Shown piece by piece: positions 1 through 12,212 of a stretch of DNA of 64,000 nt. The stretch is taken from contig JAIXMR010000010.1 of NCBI GenBank assembly GCA_025677835.1, positions 248,001 to 312,000 on the forward strand, in the 5' to 3' direction. The translations under genes and the position numbers were made by a program. A model generated the notes under the pieces. That model was not told the DNA's origin, searched no databases, and saw nothing but the letters and a program-made list of their open reading frames with translations. Origin of the DNA: Sporodiniella umbellata (lineage: Eukaryota; Mucoromycota; Mucoromycetes; Mucorales; Rhizopodaceae). How positions within the stretch are numbered: position 1 is the stretch's first letter; every line of letters starts with the position of its first letter.

Positions 1-273
1 AAAAAAAACTGAGCTGTGAATCAATTAATATATTTATGCAAGATTAAAAAAAAAAAAACTACAGTCTCAAGAAAATGGTGATCTTTTACATTGAAAATAA
101 AACAAGGCCGTTTTTTGGGGAGGGAATTTACTTTATAAATATATTGTTTTAAGCCGTTTTCAATTCTATTTCAACCAAAAATAAAAAAAAAAAAAACAAA
201 AGGGAGATTCTACATAGCTTCCTCATGAAATAGAGTGTATGTGTGTCGTTTTTTTCGTATGTACATGTGTTTT

Positions 274-942
274 CTACAGATTCACTTCTTCATTAAATAA
301 TGCAGCAGCAGCTTGTGCCACAACGTTTTGAGCAGCCGCCTGAGCAGTAGCATAATTCACGGCCAAGATGCCGTCGATAGCAGCCAGTACATCTGCCTCC
401 CACCAACCCATTTCGTAATCCACCAGACCATACTTTTCTAGTTTGTCTGCCCAGGACACCACCATCTCTCTTAGGTTATAAAGGTGTTGATCTGTCATAC
501 GCTCCTCATCACTACTTGGTTCATGTCTCTGTGCAAGTGCATATAACCAGCAATTATTAAGTCCAGCCCAAAATTGTTCTCTGTCAATTGCATTGTAAGG
601 ATGATCGTCTGAAGTTAAACCTAAGAGAACAGTTGAATTGGTTTTATCTATCGCTACAGTAGTCTTACCAAGCTGCTCACAATTCTCTACAACGGCGGTG
701 GTCGCTTTACTCAACGTTTGGAAACCGCTCACCATATTTTTTTGTTCGATATGATCTAATGTGCTCTTTAACTGCTTTTGAATCTCTTCAAAGGTTGTAA
801 TGGGCACAGTGCTGATTTCTGTCTGTTCCTTGCAATCCGGCTGTGGCTCATGCTTTATAGGTGTCTCATCCTTCTGATCCTCGGACTTCACTTGGCAAGC
901 GGAATCTTTAGACGTTTCCAATTCACATTGTAATGGGTCCAT
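274..942 (-). CDS. Conserved-looking hypothetical protein, 222 aa, single exon
   Basis: I do not recognise this protein. It is an uninterrupted frame with an ATG at 942 and a TAG at 274-276. An upstream in-frame TTG at 951 is not needed as a start. The first ~60 residues are acidic and low-complexity (many E, D, K, Q, S, T), as in a disordered tail. Residues from about 115 on look folded, rich in aromatic residues (EQFWAGLNNCWLYALAQRHE; YEMGWWEADVLAAIDG), ending in a helical Ala/Gln/Val stretch. No signal peptide or membrane segment is visible. Codon use matches the neighbouring protease gene. The 5' side has two A-runs (about 978-1008). It points the same way as the protease, which lies upstream of it. 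The gene is very probably real; its role is unknown. Confidence 0.7.
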   Translation of the reverse strand: MDPLQCELETSKDSACQVKSEDQKDETPIKHEPQPDCKEQTEISTVPITTFEEIQKQLKSTLDHIEQKNMVSGFQTLSKATTAVVENCEQLGKTTVAIDKTNSTVLLGLTSDDHPYNAIDREQFWAGLNNCWLYALAQRHEPSSDEERMTDQHLYNLREMVVSWADKLEKYGLVDYEMGWWEADVLAAIDGILAVNYATAQAAAQNVVAQAAAALFNEEVNL

Positions 943-1284
943 AATAAACAAGGGGTACGGAAGGGGGGAAGGAGCCTAAAAAAAAAAAAAAAAAAGGAAA
1001 AAAAAAAAACCAAATCAAAATACTTTAACGAGAGAGAATCGTTTAAGGCTCAGATCAAAGCTATTGTTATAAGTTCTGGGAGTCAATTCCTGCCCTTGCA
1101 AACAGAATCTTTTCATGGTTTGAGCAAGGGCCCAAAAAAAAAAAAAAAAAAAAAAAAAATTCGATAGAATATAATTTATCAAGTTAAAAATTACGCGTAA
1201 AAAATAGAGAGATCATTGGCTATTTTTTTATGTATCAGGAGCAGCTTAAACTGTTTTTATTCTTTAAGCAAATAAATAAATAAT

Positions 1285-2519
1285 TTAGTGAGAAACAGGA
1301 GCGATTTGGACTTGAGGGACTTGAGGGTTGAAGACAACGTAATTGTTCTTCAAGAAAACGTCACCAAAGATAGCAAAGTCGTCTTTACCGTAGCCAAAGC
1401 CTGCAAAACAGGTGCTACCTTGCTTTTCAAAGATCAAAGAGTCGGTGGGGACTTTGAAGGTAGCAGAGCCGATGCTGAATTCGAGAGGAGAAAGGCTGGA
1501 AGTATCGCAATCGATGGTGTAAGTACCATCGCCGTTATCCTTGGCCTTGTAAGCATCGGCAACGGAGGAGGCAACATTTTGGGGAAGGATCAAGAGGGTG
1601 GTTCCGGTATCGAGAATGGCACTGAAGGAGTCAGTCACATCGGATCCACCGATGGATGTCTTGTCTACAGTGATGCCATACCAGCCGTTGGAGTTATCGA
1701 CCTTGACCGTGGTCAATTCACCGCTAAACTTGGAAGAGTCGTAACCACCAAAGATGTACTCCCCTCCACCGCCATTGCTGGCCTTTCCGAGGTAGACGCC
1801 AAACACAGGGTTGCTGATCAAACCTTGGCTGATCAAGTTGTCTACAGGCGTCTTGACACCGCGAACAGTAGTGATCGTGTTAAAACCGAGACCCAAAAGA
1901 CCATCGGAAGGGCCGCTTTGGAAGCTAGAGGCTTCGGTCTTGGCCAACTCAATGATTTGGTTCTTGATAGTAAGACCACCCAAGTTGACAGTATCTTTAC
2001 CCAAAATACCGCCTGCACTGGATCCATCGCCATAAGAAATGGACCAAGAACGACCATCTTTTTCATAAGTCTTGGACTTGGAAGGGTCATATTTGGTTTG
2101 AGAACCGTCACAGTTGCTACACAAAGTAGAGGCTTTTCGGGAAAAAAAGAGTTAATTTTAACGTCTATCTATGGACAATCAATCAGCTTACCAAACCATA
2201 AATCGGAAGAACCAGTATCAAAATCAAGCTTGAGTGACACACCAGGTGTACCAACGGTAACTTCGCCATAGTATTCAACATCGCCGTGAGAATCAGTCAC
2301 AGGTACGGAGCCTGTGCCATCAGGGCTAGCATGGCCGGTCGAGTTACCTCTAAATCTTGAGTATTTGGCATTGGCCTTTTGGATGGCGCGTTTGGCGTTA
2401 GGCTTATAGTCGCTGTTCTTGGCCAAAGGAATGTTAATTTTCTTGCCACCAGGAGCAGCTTCAACTGCAAGAGCCATAAAAGCCAGGGCTACGCATGAGG
2501 AGATCAAAGTGAACTTCAT
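1285..2519 (-). CDS. Secreted aspartic protease, rhizopuspepsin-like (pepsin family A1), 391 aa
   Basis: Exons 2519-2192 and 2132-1285; the intron (2133-2191, 59 nt) joins DLWF to ASTLC through a split GCC codon. A signal peptide (residues 1 to ~21, MKFTLISSCVALAFMALAVE) is followed by a basic propeptide to about residue 58 and then the mature enzyme. Catalytic motifs are DTGSS (Asp101) and DTGTT (Asp284). The flap tyrosine is Tyr143 in ISYGDGSS. Two cysteine pairs typical of the family are present (C-SNC, and the pair spanning DCDTSS to TCFAG). The whole protein lines up with Rhizopus rhizopuspepsin from memory, including NNYVVFNPQVPQVQIAPVSH at the C-terminus. It should act outside the cell as an acid endoprotease. 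Length is normal, with no break. Confidence 0.95.
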
Positions 2520-2610
2520 GATTGTAAATCAGAGAAAAAGAGAGGAAAGTTTTACTTAAAAGTAGTTTGAATAATGAAAAAAAAAAAAAAAAAAAGGCAA
2601 AATAACGCGC

Positions 2611-2620
2611 TTTATATAGG
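2611..2620 (-). promoter_or_regulatory. TATA box of the aspartic protease gene
   Basis: Read on the minus strand this is CCTATATAAA, about 92 nt upstream of the protease ATG. An A/T run (about 2578-2595) lies between it and the start. Position and sequence fit a TATA element of a strongly expressed secreted enzyme. No other gene in the window has such a clean, well-placed TATA box. Confidence 0.55.
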
Positions 2621-2649
2621 CTGACCATCGTCCTTGATTTCTTGTCAAA

Positions 2650-5600
2650 CAAAGTGAAAGGTCATGAAAATGCGAATTCATGGGCTTCTAAATTCGGCAT
2701 TAATTGCCTAAATATGGCAACAAAATGAACTAAAACGAAATTAGTGTAATGTTACAAGTTTTTTTTCTTGTATTAAAACCTCAATTTCAATTGTGTTCCC
2801 TCCCATCTCACTTTATGGGTTTGTAATACAAAATAGCAAACTGAATAACTTATGATCGTCCTTCCATTGTAACTTTATACTTGGTTTTCTTGTGCATACG
2901 TAATCAGGCTTGTTTTTGTGCTATCTTTTTTTCCTGGTAGATTTCATGTCAACCATTGACTTTCCTTTTTACAGATGCAAAAAAATAAAAAAATCTGAAA
3001 CAGAACCATGATTGGTGTGCCTTATCTCACCAAGTACCTATCTAACTACAATGAGTGCAACATAATTTATTACGATTAACACCTAATCTCACAAATGTTA
3101 GATAAATATCACACTTAGAGCCGAGCTAATACTTAATTTCAGATAAACAACATTTTTTTATTTACAAATTTAGAACTGTAACTAGAAATTACTTAATTAA
3201 CAAGAGATTTCTATTGCCTAAAACTATTGTAAAAAAAAAACACTTTTGACACTTGAGGAATAGCTTTAGCCTACCAAGTTTTAGACTATTCACCCACTCG
3301 TATTATAACGCTTTGACGTGCATAGCAGGTAATTGTCGTTTCAGAGACAAAGTCACTTAGTGTAGTTGACGTTGTGCAAAAAAAAAAAAAAAAAAAAAAG
3401 AACTTTGCATTCGACTGGAGATGGAAAAAAAAATGTATATGCTTACATTAAGTTATACAACAAGTTGTATGTTTTACCGTCATATGAAGACACAGGACTT
3501 TTTCATTTGATTTTTATCAACTATGTTTGTACTTTGGTTGCAGTGAGACAGACATATATCTTTTATAATAAGGTTAAAAGGCATTTCAAAGAACTATCGC
3601 TCATGTTTTAGATTCTCTTTCTTTTTTTTTCAGAAAAAAAGAGTTACACTGCTTAAAAACAATTAAAGTGTCGTGCTTACAATAGTTGAGATCAAATAAA
3701 TTTATCAGTTTTTTTTTTCTTTTTTTTGCACAGCTTATAGTTTTGTGATAACTAGGCAGGATTCTATTTATTAGATATATGCAGCTTTGAACTTTAAAAA
3801 AAGGTAACGCGCCATTTTTTTTAAATATCTTTATATATTTATTTTGGTTATATATCGATTGTTTCAAATAGTCGTTGTTTTTTATAATCCAGAAGTGTAT
3901 AACAAAAGATACACTACTTACGTAGAGACAGATAACTTTAAGCCTTATCCAATCTTTAATAACACTCTTATTGAAAAAAATGAGATAGACTCCAATCATT
4001 GGCAGTCGAGACCAACAAGTTGATAACAATAAAAAGCAACATCATAAAGTTTGGTCAGATACTAAAGATTTTTTCTTTTTCTTTTGTCAGAGAAAATTAC
4101 TCATACAAAATATAATTTTTTGATTGCATCTTAATAACAAGATTTTAGTCTATTCCCTTTAAAAAGAATTCATATAAAGATAGTCTATACATCAAATACT
4201 ATTTTGCCGCTTAAGTATGCTTCTATTCAATTGTCTATACCGTCTAGGGCTTTTCAAAAGACTGTAATGAGACCAGAAACAATTGAAAACCATGCTCTGA
4301 TACATTCAAGATTAAAAAAATCAATTGTCATTTGCAATCATTCCCTTTTATTTTTGTTAAAACCTCCCCAGTTCTATAGCTGACATTAGGTTTGCCTTGC
4401 ATGTTTTTTTTTTGTTTTTTCAAGAAACCGAAAAGTTTTTTCTTGCTTCCATTTGAAACGGTGGCCTAACAAAGAATTGACTTGTTTACTTTGTTTCTTA
4501 CCTTTTGAAGTTTATGGACCGTCTTTTCCTGTTGTTTTAGTATGTTTTTTTTTTAAAAAAAAATAAAGGTGCAGATCATACGTTTGCACAACGATATAAT
4601 CGGTATTGCCGTTTGACTGGTTTTTGATGTTTTTCTTTTTATTGGTAATTTTACTTTAAAAATCAGCTTTGCATAGTTTTTAACAGATGTTGTACAAAAT
4701 TGGATTTAAATTGTCGCTACTCTTTTAAGAGCACAGTCTTCATATCAGACACAAAAAGCTCTATATCGGTTTACAATGGCTCTGCAATTGTCTTATAGGA
4801 TTTTAAACAAACCCCATGAGTACTTTGAACAGGCCAATGTTCAAAACTTTTTTTTATTCAACAGTTAATCTTCCCTAACAAGACACACCACAAAACTTTT
4901 TTCCTTTTTAGCCCCAGTGATATCTGAGAACCAAAGTTAAAACATCTCTTTTGACGACGTTGCTTTGATTCAATAAAACAGGTTTTTATTTGGTTTGTTC
5001 AGCCCTTTTTAAAGACAAAAAGAGCCCAAACCTAACCACTGTTTTCTTTTGGACTTGCTATATATTTGCTCAATAAGAGAAAAAATGACCTTTTAAAGTA
5101 GTCTCGACATACGCGCTTCTAAATGTCAATAGTAAAGCCCTTTGTAGCAATATGAAATGTTTTTTTTTTATCTTTAGTGACCTATGAAATGAGAAAATCG
5201 TCATTCTGAACTTTTATAACTGCCGTTGTACAATAAGGTGCAATCAACGCTACCATTGTAGATGTAACCTTTTTTCCACCACAGATACCCTCTTTTTTCT
5301 TTTTCTTTTTTTTTTTTTTTTTTTTTGTCATTAGGCCAAGCTTAGTACTCTAGAGTTTTTTTTTGTATTTTTAAAACAGTAGTTCTTTTTTTATACAAGC
5401 AGGACAAAAGATACATATCCAAAAATCTTTACCGTAGTAAATGTTTCAAAGATTAGCTTCGCAAGTTAAAAAGGTCGAAAGAATTATATGCGCTAAACCA
5501 TTAATAGTCAGAAAACAGCTTTTTCTTTTGTGTTCTAGATTTAGTTTGAAAACCTTGTTTTGGCAATTTCTTTACTTTTCAGGAAAAATAAATTGAGTGA

Positions 5601-6460
5601 AGGTGGTGCAAAGATCGCCTGGCTTCTATCAGACTTTAAAGTACCCCTCATCCCATTTCGCATGTCGTATGTAAAACAAAGGAGTAAAAAGGGATATGTA
5701 TATAGTTATTTAGATACAAATGTTGAAAACGGTGTCTATTTTTCCTCTCAGTAAATTGCCACCTTCAACCTCTCAAACATATTATATTGTTCATTCGTAC
5801 TCGTCTTTTCGAAGCCATACATAATATTCGCTTTACAAATGGCGATTAGAACTTTTATCAGAAAACTTTGTGGCCATGTCTCATTCTAAACACGAACACA
5901 AACAACCCGTGATACTTTAAGACTATTTATTCTCTTTTTTAGATAAAAAGGTAACGGTACTTTTCAAGCTGTAAAAACCATAGTTTTAAAAGATGTATTT
6001 TGAGATGTACTTGCAAATTTCTAAAAATTTCGCAAAGAATTTTAGTAAGTTTATGTCATTTGAGGTTCGTTTAGGATTAAGCATTTGTGCGCGCATAGCT
6101 TAAAGAAAGTCATCTTCCTGTTACGTTGCGCCCACGTTTTTATTCCTTCTTTACTTCTTGCCTTGTAATTAGCTCAAACTTGAACTATAACTACTCTTTT
6201 TTTTTCTCTTCTTGATTTGCTTGTTGACTACAAAAGGAAAATTGTGAAAACTCTTTATAGCTTTCAGCTCTTTCGATGATATTTATCTATTTTGCTGATA
6301 TTGGTCTTAATCCAATAAGACAAAGAAAAACCATTTATATATGCATATAGATATGCTGTATAACTCCTCGAAGAACAAAAAATAAAAGAATGTGAATAAC
6401 AAAATTTGCAGAGAACAAAGTATAGTGTTTCAAATAATTTATAAGCCTACATAAATAAAA
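2650..6460. other. Gene-free stretch
   Basis: A+T-rich sequence with many short poly-A and poly-T runs. The open frames (for example 3601-4029 minus, and 5560-5754 plus, which has no ATG) lack recognisable domains, good starts and splice partners. I see no RNA gene or repeat family here. Confidence 0.5.
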
Positions 6461-7773
6461 TTATAGCTTATTTATAGTTTGAAGATGAGGGCACATAGGA
6501 ACAAATACTGCTGCCTTTGTTTTTTCGTTGTTGTATTTATCTACGTCCTTTTGGTTTTTCAGAGAATCAGGAAGCAACAGATCTGTTTTATGGTGGCGGT
6601 CGAGAAATGTGTGTACTCTGTATACTTTTCTTGGTAAGCATAGATAGCGTACATATAGACCGCGTAAACGCATTGTAGCCTTAAATAAAGCAAGTTTCAG
6701 AGGAGAAGGTTTTGGGATACCGAATGAATCGCATTCATAGTCTTCTAAAGTACAAGGAAAAAGGTAATAAACAATTTTTTTGAAAGGTTTGGGCAGTTCG
6801 ATAACTAAGTAGTCTAAGGCTCTATGACCAATATCCCATTGACAAGGACGGTAATCTGAGTTCTTTTTTCCATATTCCTATAGAAGGATTATTAAAGCTA
6901 TTGTATACATATATATATTTCCATTAAATTATATACCATCATCTGGTCTTCCCACTCTTTAATAGTAGGCGGAATGTTCTTAAAATGCAATGAAGTTCCT
7001 ATCTCGTGCCATACTTTATAGATAGCCTTTATACATAAAAAAAACGAGAAAAGGATATAAATGGATTTTTTTCTACTTAAAGAATGATTAGGGTTACATT
7101 TAATTCACGAATATCGAGCTTTCTCCATCCGCATAACTCTATCCAGCGTATTTTTTCTATGGCAAAAATGTATAGAGTATAAAGATATTCCTCGTTTGTG
7201 GCTCTATATTTAGAATGTAACGAATTTATTCGTTTGAATGAGTTCTCTCGACGTTTGTTTTGATCTAAAACTGTTTTCTCGCTCAAAACTAAGCCTTCTT
7301 GAATTACTTTTTGTATTCTGGCTTGAGGTTCCAAAAATTCATGAACATCGACTGTCGTTTTCCCGAATCGATGGTTAGCGTGCTCAGTAGATTTACGTGT
7401 TTTTGACAGCATATCACTAATACTAGATACAGCTAGCGGTTTTATAAGAGTCATGGCTAAAGCCATTCTTGTAGAAACTATTTTATAAGTATATAGTGAT
7501 ATTAAAAAATTGGTAGTTGGGTGTTTGTATACTGAAGTTGAAAAGCAATGTTTTAAACTTCTACGTACATGGAAATTCTTTGTGATGAATGGCGCCATAT
7601 ATCTCGAATGCAATATCATGGTCTTTAAGAATGATATCCGGATCAGGGTATTTTTCAATAAGGTGCTTTAGGTGAGCATAGCGATGATATCTAACGTAGC
7701 CCAGGTAAACAACAAACAAGAGTAAAGAGGTAGCGCTTAAAAACGAGAAGTTATTCAAATAGATAATATCCAT
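6461..7773 (-). CDS. MpaB/rubber-oxygenase family (DUF2236) membrane-anchored oxygenase, 363 aa, four exons
   Basis: Exons 7773-7569, 7477-7098, 7026-6937 and 6877-6461 (introns of 91, 71 and 59 nt) give one open frame. An N-terminal membrane helix (residues ~8-27) is followed by RYHRYAHLKHLIEKYPDPDI and EFPF, as in fungal ER-bound MpaB oxygenases. Then come SSISDMLSKT (86-95), RFGKT (Arg105, Thr109), INSLHSKY (His156), EEYLYTLYIFAIEKIRWIE, a WHEIG...NIPPTIKEWE segment and an RPCQWDIG...LVIELP stretch. In Lcp and MpaB enzymes an Arg-x3-Thr pair and a later His surround the haem; assigning those roles to Arg105, Thr109 and His156 is inference. The stretch between RFGKT and the His is longer than I recall for the family. 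The substrate is unknown; fungal relatives oxidise terpenoid chains. Confidence 0.78.
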
Positions 7774-10700
7774 TATTTTTATATATAAAAGATATAAAAA
7801 TGTAGAGCTGTTTTATACCATTTTTCAAGCACTATATTAAAGGATCGATTTAGAAATATTAAAAGAACATGCATCAATCTAAAACTTGGCCAAACAAACA
7901 TGTATAACTTTTATTTTTTTGCCACTTTACAACTTAACACGTGAGATGACTCTTAAACAGTAATTCATTTAGAAACCAGTTATCTTGTGTTTTAATGATC
8001 AAAACAGTTAACCAGAATAAGTTTGTTGGTTGACACTTATAGCTTCCATATAAAAGTCTCATTTTATTGAATGATAGCTCGGCAAATGGATACAGTGACT
8101 TTTATACTATCATATTTCAGAATAAAACACATTTACTGTAAAGCTCTTCAACCGGCATGTTTTCGACGAGATACGAATTTTTATTACCTTCACATTACTT
8201 TGCACATCTCTTTTTTTTAACAGATTCAGTGCCTGTAACACGCCTTGTACGCTATATTTTTTTTTTCTTTTGGCGTTTTGTCTCTAAATCTGTATCTTTC
8301 ATTTCTTAAGCACAGTATCCTTTATGTAGTTAAAAAAAAATAACAATTAAACTTCCTTTGTACTTTACTTTTAGTCAAACTTTTACCCGTTTTTTTACAG
8401 CTTTTTATGATGTGTTTTGTTTGTATATACCTTTAATCTTGTGACCGATTTATCTATAGACTGTGTATTCTGTATCTGTCCTAGTTTCTATAACACATCT
8501 CAAAAATTGTGCCACTGCTCTCCTTTTAGAGACATGCTGAATTCTTTTATGCCTTCTAAAACGAATACAGAACATCTCAATGCATGTCTATTATCGAAAT
8601 TTTTTTGATTAGGCATAACCTATTATACTATTAAAATTCCCACAACTTAAATCTTCAATTACGTTTTTTCCTAATACTCGAGGCTTCAGAACATTAAATT
8701 GAGGTTACTTTATTAGAGCTAAATAGAATTATGATTCAAAAGCGGTTAATTCCTCAAATGTCTTACTTCAATTACTTATTGTCTTTTTTTGGTATTTAGC
8801 TTGCCCAGTACTCCAGTACATAACACATTTAATAGGTTGAAACTTTGCTTTATCTACCTTAATTTATAAGACGTTAATGTTTTTTAGCTGATATATGTGT
8901 TCAAGACTTCGAATGGCTGACTTTTTTTGATTGATATACATATTTAGAAACGCCGTAAACTCAAATAAAATGATTTCAAGATTTATTTTAGCTTTTTCAA
9001 TACAAATTTCAGCTTATTGAAAGGCACGGACTAGAAACAAAAGTTTTGTAGATGTGTTGCTCTTTTTAGCCTTTTTTAAGACCTCCCTTGTTTCTTGAAA
9101 AAAAAATGTTTAGTTTTGCTCGTTTAGTATTGGGCCTCAGCTCTTGTGCTATAAAATTTAGCTATAACAGCTGTAATTTCTGAAATCAGTATCTCGTTGT
9201 TACCTATTCAGTGTTGAATTATTCAAAGTTTACAATCTAATGCAAAATGCCTAAGCTCTATAATCGTACTTTTTTCCTACGACCAAATACCTCCAAGTAA
9301 AATAGAGTAGTTTATAAAAAATTCGACAAATAAATCATAGGCACTATATAGCTTTTTTTTGGTTGCATCTAAACTGTAGTATATGTATTTATTCTTTATT
9401 TTGACCTGTGTCGTTTTATTTATATACAATTATTGCTTACTTGGGCTCTTCATACGCAAATGCGGTTCAAAAGCTGTCATATGAATAAAACGCATTTGAG
9501 TTTGTTAGCCTAAGAATTTTTGTTTATGTACTTGGAGCTAAAGAGTGGTTGATCGCTATCAAAAAGCTAGAATGAATAGTTCATTATATCAATATCTTTG
9601 CTAAGAAAGTCGCATTTCATATGAAGCACCTAGCTTTTTGTTTTTGCTTATAGTCAACTTCTTTCTCTTTGCATCCAAAAGATAATAGCTCAACATTTGA
9701 TCGTACAACTGAAGCAATTAAATATTTTAGCTACGATACAAACTCAAAACTCATTCTTCTTATTTTCTCACAGTAATCTACTTTGCTGCTGAAAGAGGAT
9801 AGAATTCCAATATTGAATATCATTTGAAAGACTTAGTTTCGGAACATAGCAATGTAAAAGCAATACGAAGCTTTATTATACTATTCAGCACAATTAATTA
9901 TACAGAAATATGAAACTTTGATCTTTAGTATTCTTTTTTTTTTACGCACAGCCAATGGAACATTTTCGGCAAAAAAAAATTATATAGGATATCACAAAAA
10001 CAACTGAAGGGATGATGAATTACCTAGGTCTTCGCTTGGACGTAGAAAGTAAAGAAGAGCTATCTGGATATATGATCAAACTCAAGCAAAATATTTTCAT
10101 AGGCGGCTTCGTCAGTATATCACCATCTCTACAAAAAATAGCTTAGATTAGATGGTGGCCTATATAGCTATACTTTGCAATATTCATATATGTAATACCC
10201 AATAAATACTTTTTCTCACAAAAAAATTATTTAAGCAATATAGTAGCTTAACTTGCTACTACACGTACAAAATAGAGACAAAATGAACAGAGCTACATGA
10301 TACTTTTATCTTCATTGGACCGACTTTTTTTAAATAAAAAAAAACACATTAAAAAAACGTCGAAAAAGATAATTCGAATATATCAAAAACTAGAAGAATT
10401 TAAAGGTATTGAAATAGCAACGAATCCCAAAAACATGAGCACATTAACATATTTAAGCCATTTTGAGTGCAAAGACAGCGACGCGCCTTTTATCTTGCTT
10501 TCCTTTTTTTTTTTTTTGGTACCATATACAAATTAATAAGCTAACATATAATTGTGCATAAAAATATCGACTCAAATTGACTTTAAAGACTTTCAAATAA
10601 GCTGAATTTCATTGAGAAAAATTCCAAGTTAAATGGTTAGTAGAAGCCTCTTATTAAAGCCAAAAACTAGATACAAAAACAAAGAAGCTGAATAGATAAC

Positions 10701-11554
10701 AACCATGTTTGACTCTTATTTTTATTGAAATTAGGAGCGAAATAGCTATGTTTAACCCAATATAGGGCTCAAAGCATTTTGCAATAGTTGTGACCAAACT
10801 TTACATAGCCTTTTCTTTATAAAAACAAAAAGCAGCGAGCACCTAATCAAGATTTTTTTGGCTGAAAGATGTGATCCCACTGGTCATATATGTTTTTATT
10901 TAACTTTTAATAAGAATCGGTAAAGCTTTTAACAATAAATACCGTATCTTTTCTACTGAAAACGATCTAATGAACATATTTACGTTTCAAACAACTTTCA
11001 AAAAAAGGTTTGCTGTCTCAAATTATATTGTTACCTTTTACTTTATAACGCTGATGAAACTTTTATTACCTGCGTATTTTGGTTCATTGGTTTTTGTAAT
11101 TACCAATTTCATAATTTTAGAGAGATACAAAAAAGGTTGGTTCTTTTTTTTTTTTTTGTCTTGGTAGGTAAAAAAAAAGAGATTTGAATGTTTGTTTTAT
11201 TCTAAATAAGTAACAAAAAAAGGCTTTCTGATACTTTCATTTATTGGTAAAATGTCATTTCCCTTTAAAATTTAAAAATTACGAAGAAAACAGATACGGC
11301 CTTCCTCAGTTATTAATGCTGTGTATGCTACTTTCAGTGCTTTCTGTTCTCAGTTTTCATTGTTGTGTCGCTCGGAATTTTTTGCTTTTCGATAGTCTTT
11401 ATATTCAGTAGTTACCACATAAAGTGCTCGATGTTCTTAATGACTTTTTCGGTTTCAATCCCGACATGAACAAATAAACATGAAAAAAAAGAAAGTTTAT
11501 TGCGAGATGCAAATGCAAAACCGTGTATCAAAATCCTCCACTATACATATTTCT
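7774..11554. other. Gene-free stretch
   Basis: A+T-rich sequence with stop-dense frames. A short frame near 10013-10146 (plus) starts with ATG ATG but has no homology I know and no continuation. Poly-T-containing ORFs at 10297-10536 and 10970-11167 look like chance frames. Nothing else is supported. Confidence 0.5.
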
Positions 11555-11941
11555 TTAAAGACCTTTTGTTGATAAATCTGACTTAGCTTGTTGAATTTCC
11601 TAAATGAAAAATCTTTATAACTTTTCTTTTTTTTTTCTTTCATCTTTAAAACCTACACCCATCAACTCTTGATAAGCTTCAGGACAGTCGCGGAACGTAT
11701 ACATGGCATATCCAATGTTGTTTAAGCAGTAGCAACCGAAAGTCATAAGAGCCCACCAAGGAAGCTATGTATAAATATATTTACATCAATGGCTGATTTG
11801 CAGTTGTATATCGTAGATGTATACCACTGGAACTATTTTTTCTTGTATTGTTGCAGGAAGTGGTATAAAACCAAAAAATATAATTAAGTAGGCCACAACT
11901 GTAACGACAGTTGTAGTAAGTGCTTCAGTAGCTCGTGTCAT
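11555..11941 (-). CDS. DPM3: DPM3, stabilising subunit of dolichol-phosphate-mannose synthase, 89 aa, three exons
   Basis: Exons 11941-11825, 11764-11657 and 11599-11555 (introns of 60 and 57 nt, donors GTATAC and GTAGGT, acceptors CATAG and TTTAG). The protein has two membrane helices (about residues 10-28 and 42-60) and ends in a short charged helix. The DPM3 hallmark is seen in WWALMTFGCYCLNNIGYAMY followed by TFRDCPEAYQEL, EIQQAKSDLSTKG and the stop. Human DPM3 has the equivalent [20 protein letters not shown] stretch and 92 residues. In the ER membrane DPM3 anchors the catalytic subunit DPM1, which makes the mannose donor for N-glycans, O-mannose and GPI anchors. DPM1 and DPM2 are not in this window. 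The gene is hard to see because no exon exceeds 117 nt. Confidence 0.85.
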
Positions 11942-11981
11942 TATGTTCAAAAGATTAAATGGAGAAAAATACCAAGGAACT

Positions 11982-12212
11982 TCAGCTGCCTCGACGAATT
12001 TCCACCTTATATTCAAAAGCAGCAGGATTTTTATCCGACAGACCGAAAGCAAGAGCGTACGACACAAAAATTGAACAGGCCTTTGAGAGCTCTGGTCTAC
12101 CTTCACAATAGTTGGTGTTTAAATAAGATCTAAAAAATCTGAACATATCAGCGATACAGATTTGAAGAGTCTGAATGTACCTATATTGTAGATATTCATA
12201 CCTAACAAGCAA
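11982..12212 (-). other. Coding-like open frame just upstream of DPM3, unrecognised
   Basis: A 76-codon minus-strand frame ending 40 bases before the DPM3 start. The second half (YCEGRPELSKACSIFVSYAL, then AFGLSDKNPAAFEYK) looks like real protein, balanced in composition and unlike the surrounding A+T-rich noise. It ends at AAG|GTGGAA, which could be a donor, and the frame runs back upstream without a convincing ATG. It may be an exon of an unassembled gene, a 5' extension of the DPM3 transcript, or a relic. I do not know the family. Confidence 0.3.

Noticed and set aside
1288..2271. Long plus-strand ORF over the protease gene
   Set aside because: It is the antisense shadow of the aspartic protease exon; the minus-strand product matches rhizopuspepsin throughout.
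3601..4029. 142-aa minus-strand ORF in A+T-rich DNA
   Set aside because: Rich in I, K, N, F and Y as expected from A+T-rich noise, passes through homopolymers, and has no known domain.
5560..5754. Plus-strand frame with a KLSEGGAKIAWLLSDFK stretch
   Set aside because: No ATG and no second exon found; the composition is suggestive but I cannot connect it to any gene.
10013..10146. Short plus ORF starting MMNYLGLRLD
   Set aside because: Only about 44 codons, no homologue known to me, no splice continuation.
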